Shown here: positions 36,361-46,507 of the stretch, one piece after another
Layout of the letters: each line of letters begins with the position of its first letter
How positions within the stretch are numbered: position 1 is the stretch's first letter
Origin: Draconibacterium sediminis
GTDB taxonomy: Bacteria; Bacteroidota; Bacteroidia; Bacteroidales; Prolixibacteraceae
Direction: 5' to 3'
Assembly (NCBI RefSeq): GCF_000949475.1
Contig: NZ_JRHC01000001.1
Span: 248,001 to 312,000 of the forward strand
Length of the DNA stretch: 64,000 bases
Notes under the pieces: model-generated
Databases searched by the model: none
Told to the model about the DNA's origin: nothing
What the model saw: only the letters and a program-made list of their open reading frames with translations
Position numbers and translations under genes: made by a program

Positions 36361-36528
36361 CATCAGCCTGAAATGACTAACAGTTGACCGGAAATCATTA
36401 TGGCTCACAAAAGAATGATACACGGTCATTCCGATTTGATTACAGAGCACCAGGGAATGGTAAACGGTCCTTAAGAAATGATTAACCGTCGTTCAGTAAT
36501 GACTTGAGGTCATTGATAACCGAACTGA
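36361..36528. repeat. Array of eight diverged 21-bp repeats, left of the RHS locus
   Basis: Units start at 36361, 36382, 36403, 36424, 36445, 36466, 36487 and 36508 with no insertion or deletion. The best unit is close to GGTCATTCAGAAATGATT plus three bases. Read in the phase of the units it gives heptads such as AHKRMIH, GHSDLIT and TEHQGMV, but stop codons interrupt four of the eight units. The same unit occurs 10 kb away at 46634-46864, on the other side of the RHS genes. Nothing else explains this stretch between two genes. Confidence 0.75.
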
Positions 36529-36569
36529 ATAATATAATCAACCATATTGAACAACTAAATACAAAAAAC

Positions 36570-37214
36570 ATGAGCAAAGAAATCGATCAATTACTTACAA
36601 AATCAGGAACCGCAATAAATAATAGTTTGCAAAACACTAAACTTCAACCTTTGCTAGCTGAATTTGGCTATACAGCAGAAAAACTTACAGAAGGTAAGGC
36701 TTTATTGGACACTGCCACTTCCTTAAACATTACCCAGGCCAAGGAAACGGGTGAAAAAGTGCAAGCTACTGCTACACTTGATGAAAAAAGGGAATTAGCG
36801 AACCGCGAATACATAAAATATGTAAAAATTGCCCGGATTGCCTTTACAGATGAACCAGGCATATGGAAATCACTTGGTTTGGCCGGAGAACGTAAAGGAT
36901 CTATTTCAGGGTGGATCAGTCAGGCACGTCAATTTTATTCCAACCTGATGGCGAATACGGATTGGATGACAAAAATGAATACTTACGGTATTACAATCGA
37001 AAAACTTCAGGCAGGCGAGGAATTGTTGCAGGAAGTGGAAGAAGCCCAAAACCAACAAAAAACAGAAATGGGCGAAGCCCAGGAAGCTACCCGGTTACGT
37101 GATGAGGCAGCAGATATTTTGCAGGATTGGTACTCTGATTTTATTGCTATCGCTCGTATTGCACTCGAAGATAATCCACAGTATTTGGAAATGCTTGGGA
37201 TTGTGAAAAAATAA
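36570..37214 (+). CDS. Hypothetical helical protein with internal duplication
   Basis: 214 residues from the ATG at 36570; the frame is open upstream but that part overlaps the repeat array. The sequence is mostly helical and carries two similar halves. The first is LAEFGYTAEKLTEGKALLDT with, further on, YIKYVKIARIAFTDEPGIWK. The second is MNTYGITIEKLQAGEELLQE with WYSDFIAIARIALEDNPQYL. No signal peptide, membrane segment or known family is evident. It precedes the RHS genes by 17 bases in the same direction. Its role in that locus is unknown. Confidence 0.6.
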   Translation: MSKEIDQLLTKSGTAINNSLQNTKLQPLLAEFGYTAEKLTEGKALLDTATSLNITQAKETGEKVQATATLDEKRELANREYIKYVKIARIAFTDEPGIWKSLGLAGERKGSISGWISQARQFYSNLMANTDWMTKMNTYGITIEKLQAGEELLQEVEEAQNQQKTEMGEAQEATRLRDEAADILQDWYSDFIAIARIALEDNPQYLEMLGIVKK

Positions 37215-37231
37215 AAAGTGATTTGAATAGT

Positions 37232-40200
37232 ATGAAACTGAAAATAAAATTATTGTTCAATGTTTTGGTGTTTTTTGTAGTTCAAAGTTATGCGCAACAG
37301 GATTCACCACAAACGAAGACAATGGAAGTTGAAGTTGACTCTATTTTGGAAACGGCAAGTTTTGGAATACAGGCTTTAACTGCAGAGACAGGTCTAAGTT
37401 CTGATATAATTCCGCCATCACCTGAAATAGAAATGATTAACAAATTCACGGATTATCCTGTTAATACACAAACTGGACTTCCGGAAGTTAATGTACCTCT
37501 TTATGAAGTTGTGTGTGGCGATTTAAAACTTCCAATATCTATCAGTTATCATGCTTCCGGAAGAAAGACCTATGACCGAAACGGCCCGATTGGTCTGCAT
37601 TGGGTGTTAAATACAGGAGGATTAGTAAGTAGAACAGTATATGGTATTCGCGATGATGATGTTTGGAAATTTCCATCTCCATTTCCAATTGTTGAAACTC
37701 TGACAGTCCAGGATGATTTCGATTTTTTGGCCGGAGTTAATCAATCGCTTGGAGTAGTTACAAAGTACGATACAGAATATGACATTTTTTCCTATTCGTA
37801 TAATGGCGGTTCAGGAAATTTTATCTTGAAAGACATTAACAATAACAAAGTCCCTGAAGTTATCCCCAATAAAAAAATACAGATAAATGTACACCAAGCA
37901 ACACCTCCGGCTTCTACTTCTTATTATTTTGATTACATCGAAATGTTAGATGAATTTGGGGTATACTATCGTTTCGGGAAATCCATTATATCAGGAGAAA
38001 GTAACCGGGAAACATCAGGTAATGCCACAACCGCATGGTTTATTTCTGAGATCATATCAGCGAATAAACAAGATACCATCCATTTTAAATACACAACTAC
38101 AGGAAAAGTAAGAAGAACATATCCGCAACAAATAAAATTAAGAGATGATCATCGTTATGTTAATTCTCACAAATCAGAAACTTTTGCTGACAAAAGTGAT
38201 ACTGAAGTTACATTTTCAACGAGTTATGGTTCAGCCCGTATCAGTGAAATTATATTCAATAATGGAAGAGTACATTTTACATTGAACGGAAGTACAGATA
38301 TTATTGATAAAATGGGTGTTTATCATGAGAATGAATTGATTAGAACCATTGAGTTTCCTAAAACATTGTTAGACGCTCCGGTTGGATTAAGCACGTTTGA
38401 TGCATCTCAGGCATTAATCTATAAACTTGATAATGTACTGTTTAAGGACAAAAGTGGGACAACAGTAAAGCAATATGAATTTGATTACTATCCTTCAACA
38501 AAGTTCAACGTAAGGCAATCAGATTGGTGGGGCTATTACAACAGGGCAAGTTCAACATCGTACAGAATACCGGTGTTCGATAATATACCCTGGGTTGGAA
38601 CTAATGGGTTGCCTTCAACAATAAGTATAGGAAACAGTGCTGCAGACCGAATCCCTGACTTAACAGGTATGCAATCAGGTATGCTGAAGAGTGTTACATA
38701 CCCTACCGGAGGGCAAACAGAATTTATTTATGAGCATAATTATTACAAAACAGCATTAAGTCAGGAGGTAAAAAAGTGTGGAGGGCTTCGAATTGCACAG
38801 AAGAAAATCACGGATAATTCAGGGAAAACAATAATAAAAACATATAAATACGGCACAAATGAATGTGGCTATGGGATAATAAATAATGAGCCGGGTATTG
38901 GAATGATAGGATATGAAAACACAGTGGTAGGTCTTTTAAACTGGGATGGTTGGTGTAGGGTGTATCCAGCTCAGGAGCTTGAGTTATACAGAGAGCGATA
39001 TTATTTTTCTGATATTCTTCCACAGTACAGTATATATTTCGACCGACCGGTTATCTACCCGGAAGTTACAGAATACGATGGTGAGATAGGGAATAATAAT
39101 GGTAAAATTATATACAGTTATGAATCTTTAAAACAGTATTTTGCAGAGTTGCCCTATAGTTGTACAGATTGTTCCATTTCCAGAAAATACGTAAGAAAGT
39201 TTGATTATTGGAGAATGAACCAATTGAAGGAGAAAGTAATATTTGACAAGAATGGAAATAAAATAAGAAAAGAGATTTACAAGTACACTTCAAAACCCAA
39301 AGAGGAAATTACAGGCATGCATTTGGAACAAATTTATGTTTATCCGAATTTTGATAAAGAAGAATGCGCTTCAACTTTTCCTCATCCTATATTTTCCTTC
39401 AACGATTATACCGTTTCTTCCGGGGTAAAATTGTTGAGTTCTCAAACTGAAATAATGTATTATGGAGCAAATGATTCAATCGAAGCCAAAACAAACTACA
39501 CATATAACGACAATCAGTTATTAAGTAAAACGGAAAAAATAGATAATAATGGTAATTTGATAACAACTTATTATTATCCCGATGATTACAATGCAGAGCA
39601 AAATTTTTCAGTTTTAAGAGATTCCGTGAAAAATATTGTTGGAAAGCCAATTGACACAAGAACATATAAAGGTACTGACCTTATAGCTGGAACCCAAACC
39701 AAATATAACGATTACGGGCAGCCCATTGAGGTTTTTCAAATGGAAAGACAAGAAGGTGATCCGGATATCCCTATTGATATAAATAATCCCTATACCTTTA
39801 TTCAAAAAGCAGATTACAGCTACAATACCAATAAAAGATTGCAAGAGGCTGCCCCAGTAGACAATATTAAAACCATCTTCATCTGGGGATACAATGCAAA
39901 CTATCCTGTTGCTAAAATAGATAACATTTCAGCGGGTAGTTTATCATCCGTTATTTTAAATATAGAAAATCATTCATTTACGTGTAGTAATGTATTTGCT
40001 GATATTCAAACCGATGTAAATTACCTTAGATTACAATTATCCGACTATGTCAATAATTCTGACTATAAGGTAAGCTTTTACACTTACAAACCCCTTGTAG
40101 GCATGACTTCCGAAACCGGCCCAGATGGCCGCACTACCTATTACGAATACGATGATTTTGGCCGGTTGAAGTTGGTTCGAAATCATACGGGAGAAATAAC

Positions 40201-40237
40201 CAATAAATACCACTATCAGCATGGAACGGATCAATAA
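37232..40237 (+). CDS. Secreted RHS/YD-like protein lacking the core domain
   Basis: 1,001 residues from the ATG at 37232, with a signal peptide ending near Ala-Gln at 21-22. Residues about 70-140 carry YPVNTQTGLPEVNVPLYEV and LPISISYHASG, the N-terminal signature of Bacteroidota RHS-like proteins. YD-type repeats appear near the end (TYYEYDDFGRLKLVRNHTGE). There is no RHS core or toxin tail: the protein stops at YHYQHGTDQ. It may form part of the shell or adhere to the partner RHS protein encoded 2 kb downstream. Its 3' end overlaps the next gene by 17 bases. Confidence 0.8.
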   Translation: MKLKIKLLFNVLVFFVVQSYAQQDSPQTKTMEVEVDSILETASFGIQALTAETGLSSDIIPPSPEIEMINKFTDYPVNTQTGLPEVNVPLYEVVCGDLKLPISISYHASGRKTYDRNGPIGLHWVLNTGGLVSRTVYGIRDDDVWKFPSPFPIVETLTVQDDFDFLAGVNQSLGVVTKYDTEYDIFSYSYNGGSGNFILKDINNNKVPEVIPNKKIQINVHQATPPASTSYYFDYIEMLDEFGVYYRFGKSIISGESNRETSGNATTAWFISEIISANKQDTIHFKYTTTGKVRRTYPQQIKLRDDHRYVNSHKSETFADKSDTEVTFSTSYGSARISEIIFNNGRVHFTLNGSTDIIDKMGVYHENELIRTIEFPKTLLDAPVGLSTFDASQALIYKLDNVLFKDKSGTTVKQYEFDYYPSTKFNVRQSDWWGYYNRASSTSYRIPVFDNIPWVGTNGLPSTISIGNSAADRIPDLTGMQSGMLKSVTYPTGGQTEFIYEHNYYKTALSQEVKKCGGLRIAQKKITDNSGKTIIKTYKYGTNECGYGIINNEPGIGMIGYENTVVGLLNWDGWCRVYPAQELELYRERYYFSDILPQYSIYFDRPVIYPEVTEYDGEIGNNNGKIIYSYESLKQYFAELPYSCTDCSISRKYVRKFDYWRMNQLKEKVIFDKNGNKIRKEIYKYTSKPKEEITGMHLEQIYVYPNFDKEECASTFPHPIFSFNDYTVSSGVKLLSSQTEIMYYGANDSIEAKTNYTYNDNQLLSKTEKIDNNGNLITTYYYPDDYNAEQNFSVLRDSVKNIVGKPIDTRTYKGTDLIAGTQTKYNDYGQPIEVFQMERQEGDPDIPIDINNPYTFIQKADYSYNTNKRLQEAAPVDNIKTIFIWGYNANYPVAKIDNISAGSLSSVILNIENHSFTCSNVFADIQTDVNYLRLQLSDYVNNSDYKVSFYTYKPLVGMTSETGPDGRTTYYEYDDFGRLKLVRNHTGEITNKYHYQHGTDQ

Positions 40238-42290
40238 AAAAATATATCTCCTGCTATTCACATGGTTGGTATTCCATTCGGTTAATGCGCAACAATATTT
40301 TCAGTGGACAACAAAATTAGGTGGTTTTTCAGATGATTATGTAAACAGTATTGTTTGTCCGATGAAAGATAAAATATATGCAGCCGGAGGATTTGTCGAT
40401 ACCATTTATTCGGATGGAGAGATGGCGACTGGTTATGGTATGCGCGATATTTATCTGGCATGTTATAATTCGAACGGAACAACGGATTGGATTAAAACAC
40501 TTGGAGGAAAGGAGGCCGATAATGTTACCCGTTTGGCCGTTGGTGAGAAGTGTATTTATATGGTTGGCGTATTAAAGGGAGAAGCTAAACAAAACAAAAA
40601 AAGCTTTGCCGGAGACGGACAATCACTTTTTATTGCATCGTGGTCGTTTAACGGGAAAATAAACTGGTTAAAACGATTTGATTATGAAGGTGTGGTTACC
40701 ATAGATGCCTTGGAAGTCAGCCCTGAAGGGAAACTGATTACAGGAGGAATGTTGCAGGGAAGCTTGACAATTAATGATGAAAAATTTGGTTATTCGGACA
40801 AAAAACGGGCTTATGTTCTGCAGTTAACAGAAGAGGGAAATCCCGAAAAACATTTTTTATCTGACGGAACAGGAGAGCATCGTCTGGTATCGGTTACTTT
40901 AGATAAAGATAACAATGGGTATTATTTATTTAGCACTACCGGAGAGTTCTCCTTTGGTAACAACACACAAAAATATGCTGATTCAAATGGTAAAGACGGA
41001 CTTTTTCTTACCAAAGCAAAAGACCTAAATAATTCCGATTGGGTTAAGTTTTTTGATGTTAAAGACTACGCTGAAGGAGTTGGGGTGGTGAACTCTTCAA
41101 AAAACCTGTTCGTTACCATAAATTTTAGAAAAGAAATAAGCACACAGGATACAACATTAACAACAAATTCGAGACAGGCTGTAGCGTTATTCGCATACAA
41201 TTTTAAAGGTGACCCGTTGTGGGGAGAGGTAATAAACGGTTCATCGCGTTGCCGTGCCATGGATGTAATGTGTAACATGGCCGGCAACGTTCTGGTAACA
41301 GGGTATTATGATCTGGCTTATGAAGTTGGGCAAACAACTGTAGAAGCCAATAATCTCGAGGGGAGTATTTTTCTGCTCCAATTCGATGAGCACGGGCAGG
41401 TTGTTTGGCATAACGAACCTGGCGACAATGCCCCAAATTTTAGTAAATCGTTTACCCTTAGCCGCGATGGAGACATACTATTGGCCGGAGGATTTAAAGG
41501 AGAGTTAGAGCTTGAAGGGAAAAAATTAGTATCGGAAGGAAGTACGGACATTTTTATTGCCCGGTATTTTAACTGCGATCAGCTGGAAACAAAAATTCTC
41601 GATCCGGGGCCGATTTGTAGTGGTGGAACGTTAGAGTTAAGTACATCCGGTTCCTTTGTGTCGTATGTATGGAACAATTCGGAGTGGAGCAACACGTATA
41701 CGATCCATGAGCCGGGAACTTATGTAGTAGCAGCCTACAATGAACTTGGTTGTGCTGCGAACGATACAATCGTAATTACGGAAGCTGAATCAGAACAATT
41801 GGGATTACCCAAAGAACTGGAACTATATCCCGGAAAACAAGAGGTACTGGAAGCCAATGCCGGATTTTTTGTTTACGATTGGATGGATGGGACAAAAGGC
41901 CGTTCGCGTATTATTGATTACGATTCGTCGGCAGATTCTGTTCTTTATATTTTAAATGCAACAACACTTAGTGGTTGTGACATTGCAGATACAACTCTGG
42001 TTATTTTCTATACTGACGGTGCAGGACCCGAACTTATGGACGGAGAAGGACTGATCGTTTATCCAAATCCGGTAAACGACGATCTTTTTTGGTCGTACAG
42101 TAGTGCAAAGGAAGAAATTAAAGTACTACTGATAAACGAAAAAGGAGAGACTATTCTTCAAAAAAAGCTACTCGACTATTTGCCCAATACACAACAAAAA
42201 ATTGATATGAGGATGTTGTCGTCAGGGAACTACCTTTTAACACTTTCTTTTCACGAACGAACGATTTCTAAAAAGATTATAAAACGATAA
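40221..42290 (+). CDS. Secreted beta-propeller protein with T9SS C-terminal sorting domain
   Basis: Protein of 689 residues with a signal peptide ending near Ala-Gln at 23-24. Repeated blades of the type GGFSDDYVNSIV, IYMVGVLKGEAKQ and VLVTGYYDLAYEVG (about 30-440) resemble SBBP/propeller repeats. Ig-like and Cys-containing segments follow (about 440-610). The last 75 residues (LIVYPNPVNDDLFW, then MLSSGNYLLTLSFHERTISKKI) are a type A sorting domain that directs export by the type IX (Por) secretion system. It lies between two RHS proteins in one operon, so it is probably displayed with them. Confidence 0.82.
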   Translation: MERINKKIYLLLFTWLVFHSVNAQQYFQWTTKLGGFSDDYVNSIVCPMKDKIYAAGGFVDTIYSDGEMATGYGMRDIYLACYNSNGTTDWIKTLGGKEADNVTRLAVGEKCIYMVGVLKGEAKQNKKSFAGDGQSLFIASWSFNGKINWLKRFDYEGVVTIDALEVSPEGKLITGGMLQGSLTINDEKFGYSDKKRAYVLQLTEEGNPEKHFLSDGTGEHRLVSVTLDKDNNGYYLFSTTGEFSFGNNTQKYADSNGKDGLFLTKAKDLNNSDWVKFFDVKDYAEGVGVVNSSKNLFVTINFRKEISTQDTTLTTNSRQAVALFAYNFKGDPLWGEVINGSSRCRAMDVMCNMAGNVLVTGYYDLAYEVGQTTVEANNLEGSIFLLQFDEHGQVVWHNEPGDNAPNFSKSFTLSRDGDILLAGGFKGELELEGKKLVSEGSTDIFIARYFNCDQLETKILDPGPICSGGTLELSTSGSFVSYVWNNSEWSNTYTIHEPGTYVVAAYNELGCAANDTIVITEAESEQLGLPKELELYPGKQEVLEANAGFFVYDWMDGTKGRSRIIDYDSSADSVLYILNATTLSGCDIADTTLVIFYTDGAGPELMDGEGLIVYPNPVNDDLFWSYSSAKEEIKVLLINEKGETILQKKLLDYLPNTQQKIDMRMLSSGNYLLTLSFHERTISKKIIKR

Positions 42291-42323
42291 ATCAGCTCAA
42301 ACATAACCGGATAATACAAGAAT

Positions 42324-45300
42324 ATGCAAAGGTCAAAACAAAATAGAGTTAGCTTAAAAGGAATAATGACAAGTGTGCTGCTGGGTTTTGTTTGTCAGTT
42401 TGCACATGCACAATACCTCGAAGACTCGAATATTTACGATATTCCCGACAGCCTCGAAATTGTTCATTGCAAAGAGGTAAGGTTAACTCCGGGTTTTTGG
42501 GCTAAATCGGGTTCCGATATTCATGTTTATACCGATAGCACTTTAATTTGTTTTGATCCGGAAGAAGGTGAAATAGCGCAGGAAATAAATTTCGATGCCC
42601 TAAAAGGACATAACTATGTTTATACGGTTGTAATGCGCGAAGCCGAGACGGATGAAAGTAGTTTAGGAAGCAGGGAAAGAATCGAAACCATTGACTATTT
42701 CGATGGTTTGGGGCGACCTCTGCAGTCAATTACCATACAAGGATCGCCTTTGAATAAAGATATTATTCGACCTGTTGAATACGATGAGTTTGGAAGAGAA
42801 AAATATAAATATTTACCTTATGTTGCCGAAAACAATACCGGAGCGTATGCTGAAAATGCAACTACAGCAAGTACTAATTTTTATGGTAGCGAAATTCCAG
42901 GAAAGGAAAGCGATACTAGCCCTTTTGCAGAGATTCTTTTTGATGGTTCACCATTAAATAGGGTTACCGGTGAACATGGTGTTGGTGAAAATTTTCATGC
43001 CCACCCAACCAATATTAAGTATTTAACCAATACCCAGGCAATAAAAAACTGGTCCGTTTCCGGGAATCCGGCAGTTTTTTCGTCCAACGATTTTTTGGAG
43101 CATCAGCTGTATTTAACCGAATTTACCGATGAAGAGGGAAATAAAACACGCGAGTATAAAGATAAACTTGGCCGTGTGGTTTGTAAAGCTGCCCGCGATG
43201 ATGGTACCTGGTTGAACACGCATTACATTTACGATGATTTTGGTTTATTACGTTGTGTTGTACCTCCAAAAGCAACAGGACCCTCCGATTCAGAACTTTG
43301 TTACTACTACCAGTACGACTATCGTAAAAGAATGATTGTAAAAGATCTGCCCGGGGCCGAACCTGTTTACATGGTTTACGATGCACGCGATCGACTGGTA
43401 ATGGTACAGGATGGTAATAACCGTAGTGCTAAAAAACCGATCTGGCAATTTACTGAATACGATAATTTTAACCGCCCGATTCGAACAGGATTAGTGGAAT
43501 CCCTGCATACGCACGATAAAGTAATCGAAAAGTTTAAAGAAGTTGTACAATTTGCAGCCGCGAAGTACTCCGTAACAGAAATACTTACAGAAACCAGGTA
43601 TGATGATTACGAATCCGGTCTTGCTATTGCTTATCAATTTTCAAACTATAACGATGGAGGTTTACCCGTAGAAAAATCTGATTCAACAAATGGTTTGGTA
43701 ACCCAAACCATCAACCATGTGTTACAAAACGACGATGACAACATTGCCAGTACCACGCTTAAAAGCGTCATCTACTACGACCGTTATGCACGTGCATCGC
43801 GGATAATATCCGACAACCATTTTGGAGGTATCGATGTAGTGGACAATAGTTACAATTTTGCCGGTGAAATTGTAGAAACCTTATTACGCCATGATGACGG
43901 TATTGGAGATAGTATTATTGCTATACTTACTCAGTACGATTACGATCATCAGGGACGAATAATTTCCGAAACCGTTCAGATTAACAACCAAAAACCGATT
44001 ATTGTGGCCGCCTACGATTATAACGAGCTGGGTGAACAAATTGGTAAATACCTGCACGGGAATCCTTCGTCGAGTGTTTTTAACCAAAAAGTGGATTATA
44101 CCTACAACATAAAAGGCTGGTTGCGCCAAATAAACGAGGGTAACCTGGATAACGACAACGATTTATTTGCTCTTGATCTGGAGTATGCCACCGGAGGTTA
44201 TTTTAACGGGAATATTGCCAAAATGAGCTGGCAAAACGAGGGAGAAGAGTTAAAAGGTTACAGCTTTAGCTACGATAATCTGAACCGCTTGTTAACAGCA
44301 AACTACGGCGAAACTGCAGATTTAAACACCAACACCGGGCTTTATAATACTGCCTACGATTACGATGCCAATGGAAATATGCTATGGCTAAACCGAATAA
44401 AAAACGGAGCGCCAATTGATGAACTGGTTTACGATTACGGAACGGGTAACCAGCTAATAACTGTAAACGAACAAGTGCCAAACGATACAGCAGGTTACCT
44501 TGCAGGAGCACTGGCTTACGATTACGATGCCAATGGAAACATGGTGTTTGATCCTTCGAAAAACAGTGCAGTTACCTACAACCGTTTAAACTTGCCGCAA
44601 AAAGTTGTTTTTGAAAATAACGATAACCTGCGTTACATATACAATGCAGGCGGAACAAAACTACGTAAAGCCATTGCCGACGAGTTTGGAAATGTAAACA
44701 AACATTTTGATTATATAGGGCCCTTTATTTATGAAAATAACGAATTAAAGGCTATTTTTACCAGTGCCGGGCGGGCGGTTCCCATTAGCCAAAACGGCGA
44801 AGTTCTTTACCAGTTTGAATACAACCTGCAAGACCACCTGGGGAATACACGTGTGGTATTTAGCGGAAACAGCAATGGCCGGCCCGAAGTGTTACAGCTT
44901 AGCGAATACTACCCCTTTGGTATGATAATGAATCAGCAAAACAGCTTTGCCGATGGTATATTGGCCAATAAATACCTCTACAACGGGAAAGAGCTACAGG
45001 ATGATGATATTGGCGGCAGTAAGCTGGATTGGTATGATTATGGTGCTCGGTTTTATGACCCAAGTCTGGGGAGGTTTCATAGTGTTGACCCATTAACTGA
45101 AGATTACTATTCTTGGACTCCATATCACTATGTTCACAATAATCCAATTCTTTTGATTGATCCGACCGGTATGGGGGCTGACTGGTTTGAAAATGAATTG
45201 ACAGGGGATGTTTACTATAACAGTAGTATGAAAAAGGGAGATGAAGGTACCGGGGCAATGAAAGGTGATGGATGGAAACACATGGGAGAGAATGGTATGT

Positions 45301-45830
45301 TCGGCACTGATGATAATACAGTAATTGAAGCCAATAAATCTTTAGCAACCGATTTTAAAACTACCGGAAAGGAATTCACTACTGAAGCTTCATTTAGAGG
45401 AGAAAATGCTAAAGGTTTTATGAAGGGACAAGGATATGAATTTAAACCTACCCAGCAAATACAGTATGAGGCAAATTCGTGGATTGGTATTCCACTACAA
45501 GGAAGACCAAGCTTAACAATTAATATAGGTCTAGATATTTATATAACGGAAAAATCAAGTTACATATCACAAAAAGCAGTTGAAACGTCAACAATTCCAA
45601 TAAGTAAAACTATATCCGGGCGTGATAAAATATTTCTTGAAACGGTGAATAGATTTCAAATTAGTTATAGTAATGATCGAACTTCAATAGCTATATCAAG
45701 ATTTAATTCGCATATGGAAAAGGGACTTGGTAACCGAAATTCAAAAGGTCGGATAATTTATAATAGTAGTAAGCAATACACAGGTAATAATAAGCTTATT
45801 AACGAATTTATGGAAGGTAATATTAGATGA
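42324..45830 (+). CDS. RHS repeat-associated core protein, candidate polymorphic toxin
   Basis: Protein of 1,168 residues with a signal peptide ending near residue 30. After a DUF6443-like N-terminus (about 100-180, RERIETIDYFDGLGRPLQSI) come many YD repeats, then the RHS core (NLQDHLGNTRVVFSGN, YYPFGMIMNQQ, YLYNGKELQDD, YDYGARFYDPSLGRF). The core ends at D946-P-T-G-M950. Residues after 950 (about 218) are a separate C-terminal region with no recognisable family (GYEFKPTQQIQ, ISKTISGRDKIFLETVNRF). By analogy with RHS toxins it should be the toxic module. The stop overlaps the next ATG by four bases. Confidence 0.85.
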   Translation: MQRSKQNRVSLKGIMTSVLLGFVCQFAHAQYLEDSNIYDIPDSLEIVHCKEVRLTPGFWAKSGSDIHVYTDSTLICFDPEEGEIAQEINFDALKGHNYVYTVVMREAETDESSLGSRERIETIDYFDGLGRPLQSITIQGSPLNKDIIRPVEYDEFGREKYKYLPYVAENNTGAYAENATTASTNFYGSEIPGKESDTSPFAEILFDGSPLNRVTGEHGVGENFHAHPTNIKYLTNTQAIKNWSVSGNPAVFSSNDFLEHQLYLTEFTDEEGNKTREYKDKLGRVVCKAARDDGTWLNTHYIYDDFGLLRCVVPPKATGPSDSELCYYYQYDYRKRMIVKDLPGAEPVYMVYDARDRLVMVQDGNNRSAKKPIWQFTEYDNFNRPIRTGLVESLHTHDKVIEKFKEVVQFAAAKYSVTEILTETRYDDYESGLAIAYQFSNYNDGGLPVEKSDSTNGLVTQTINHVLQNDDDNIASTTLKSVIYYDRYARASRIISDNHFGGIDVVDNSYNFAGEIVETLLRHDDGIGDSIIAILTQYDYDHQGRIISETVQINNQKPIIVAAYDYNELGEQIGKYLHGNPSSSVFNQKVDYTYNIKGWLRQINEGNLDNDNDLFALDLEYATGGYFNGNIAKMSWQNEGEELKGYSFSYDNLNRLLTANYGETADLNTNTGLYNTAYDYDANGNMLWLNRIKNGAPIDELVYDYGTGNQLITVNEQVPNDTAGYLAGALAYDYDANGNMVFDPSKNSAVTYNRLNLPQKVVFENNDNLRYIYNAGGTKLRKAIADEFGNVNKHFDYIGPFIYENNELKAIFTSAGRAVPISQNGEVLYQFEYNLQDHLGNTRVVFSGNSNGRPEVLQLSEYYPFGMIMNQQNSFADGILANKYLYNGKELQDDDIGGSKLDWYDYGARFYDPSLGRFHSVDPLTEDYYSWTPYHYVHNNPILLIDPTGMGADWFENELTGDVYYNSSMKKGDEGTGAMKGDGWKHMGENGMFGTDDNTVIEANKSLATDFKTTGKEFTTEASFRGENAKGFMKGQGYEFKPTQQIQYEANSWIGIPLQGRPSLTINIGLDIYITEKSSYISQKAVETSTIPISKTISGRDKIFLETVNRFQISYSNDRTSIAISRFNSHMEKGLGNRNSKGRIIYNSSKQYTGNNKLINEFMEGNIR

Positions 45831-46507
45831 TTTCAAGATTTTTAATTATTGTTCTACTATCAATATTATTTAGTTCTTGTCTTGATAGTATTATAGGAGG
45901 AAGGTATGTGAAGTCGATTAAGATTGCACAACGAGGTATCGAGGAGTGTTATCAAATCGATGGGTTGTTTAATCAGTTTCCTAAGTCAATCTCGTACAAA
46001 TCTTTTATAAGAATCAAATCATGCATCCCAGCTAAGACTTTTGATCCAGAGAGTGTCTATTCTGCATATTTATTGCTCTTTTTAGAAATGGAAGAGGATT
46101 ATGAAGAATTCTATCCGGACACATTTTTATATAAGACTAAGTATGATAGATTAAACTTCATTTTGGACGATTCTTTTTCTTATTACCAATATACCGATAC
46201 CTTAAAAACTCGTAATGTTGTTCAACCAGATGCTTATCCAATACCATATTTTGAGCGTCATGATTTTGGATTGGGTTTTGAAAGAATTGATTTAAGAGGC
46301 TCAGGAGTTACCCTTGTAAGAGATAGGCATAATGTTCCAGAAGATTTAGAAGTTTTTGTTTTTAAAGCAGGATATGGGAATTTCTGGGAAATAGAATTTG
46401 AGCAAGATCGCCCTGATACCCTTGGAAATTGGAAAAATGGTTACTCCAGTGGAATTGCCATTTCGAAAGAACTTAATATGGCTATTTATTGGATGATGGC
46501 TTGGTAA
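45827..46507 (+). CDS. Putative immunity lipoprotein for the RHS C-terminal module
   Basis: Protein of 226 residues. The lipoprotein signal ends at Cys19 (LLSILFSSC). The rest is mixed alpha/beta without a known family. It starts inside the last four bases of the RHS gene (ATGA), as expected for an immunity gene paired with the toxin tail, and is lipidated as expected for a periplasmic protectant. The final codons end in WMMAW then TAA. In the +1 frame the next 24 codons (LGKNASLPQDFSVWFNEYSY) are protein-like and stop at 46569-46571, so a frameshift may have removed the true C-terminus. Confidence 0.6.
   Translation: MISRFLIIVLLSILFSSCLDSIIGGRYVKSIKIAQRGIEECYQIDGLFNQFPKSISYKSFIRIKSCIPAKTFDPESVYSAYLLLFLEMEEDYEEFYPDTFLYKTKYDRLNFILDDSFSYYQYTDTLKTRNVVQPDAYPIPYFERHDFGLGFERIDLRGSGVTLVRDRHNVPEDLEVFVFKAGYGNFWEIEFEQDRPDTLGNWKNGYSSGIAISKELNMAIYWMMAW

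Noticed and set aside
38808-39844. Minus-strand open frames inside the RHS genes
   Set aside because: They mirror the repetitive codon pattern of the plus-strand genes and lack start signals or protein-like content.
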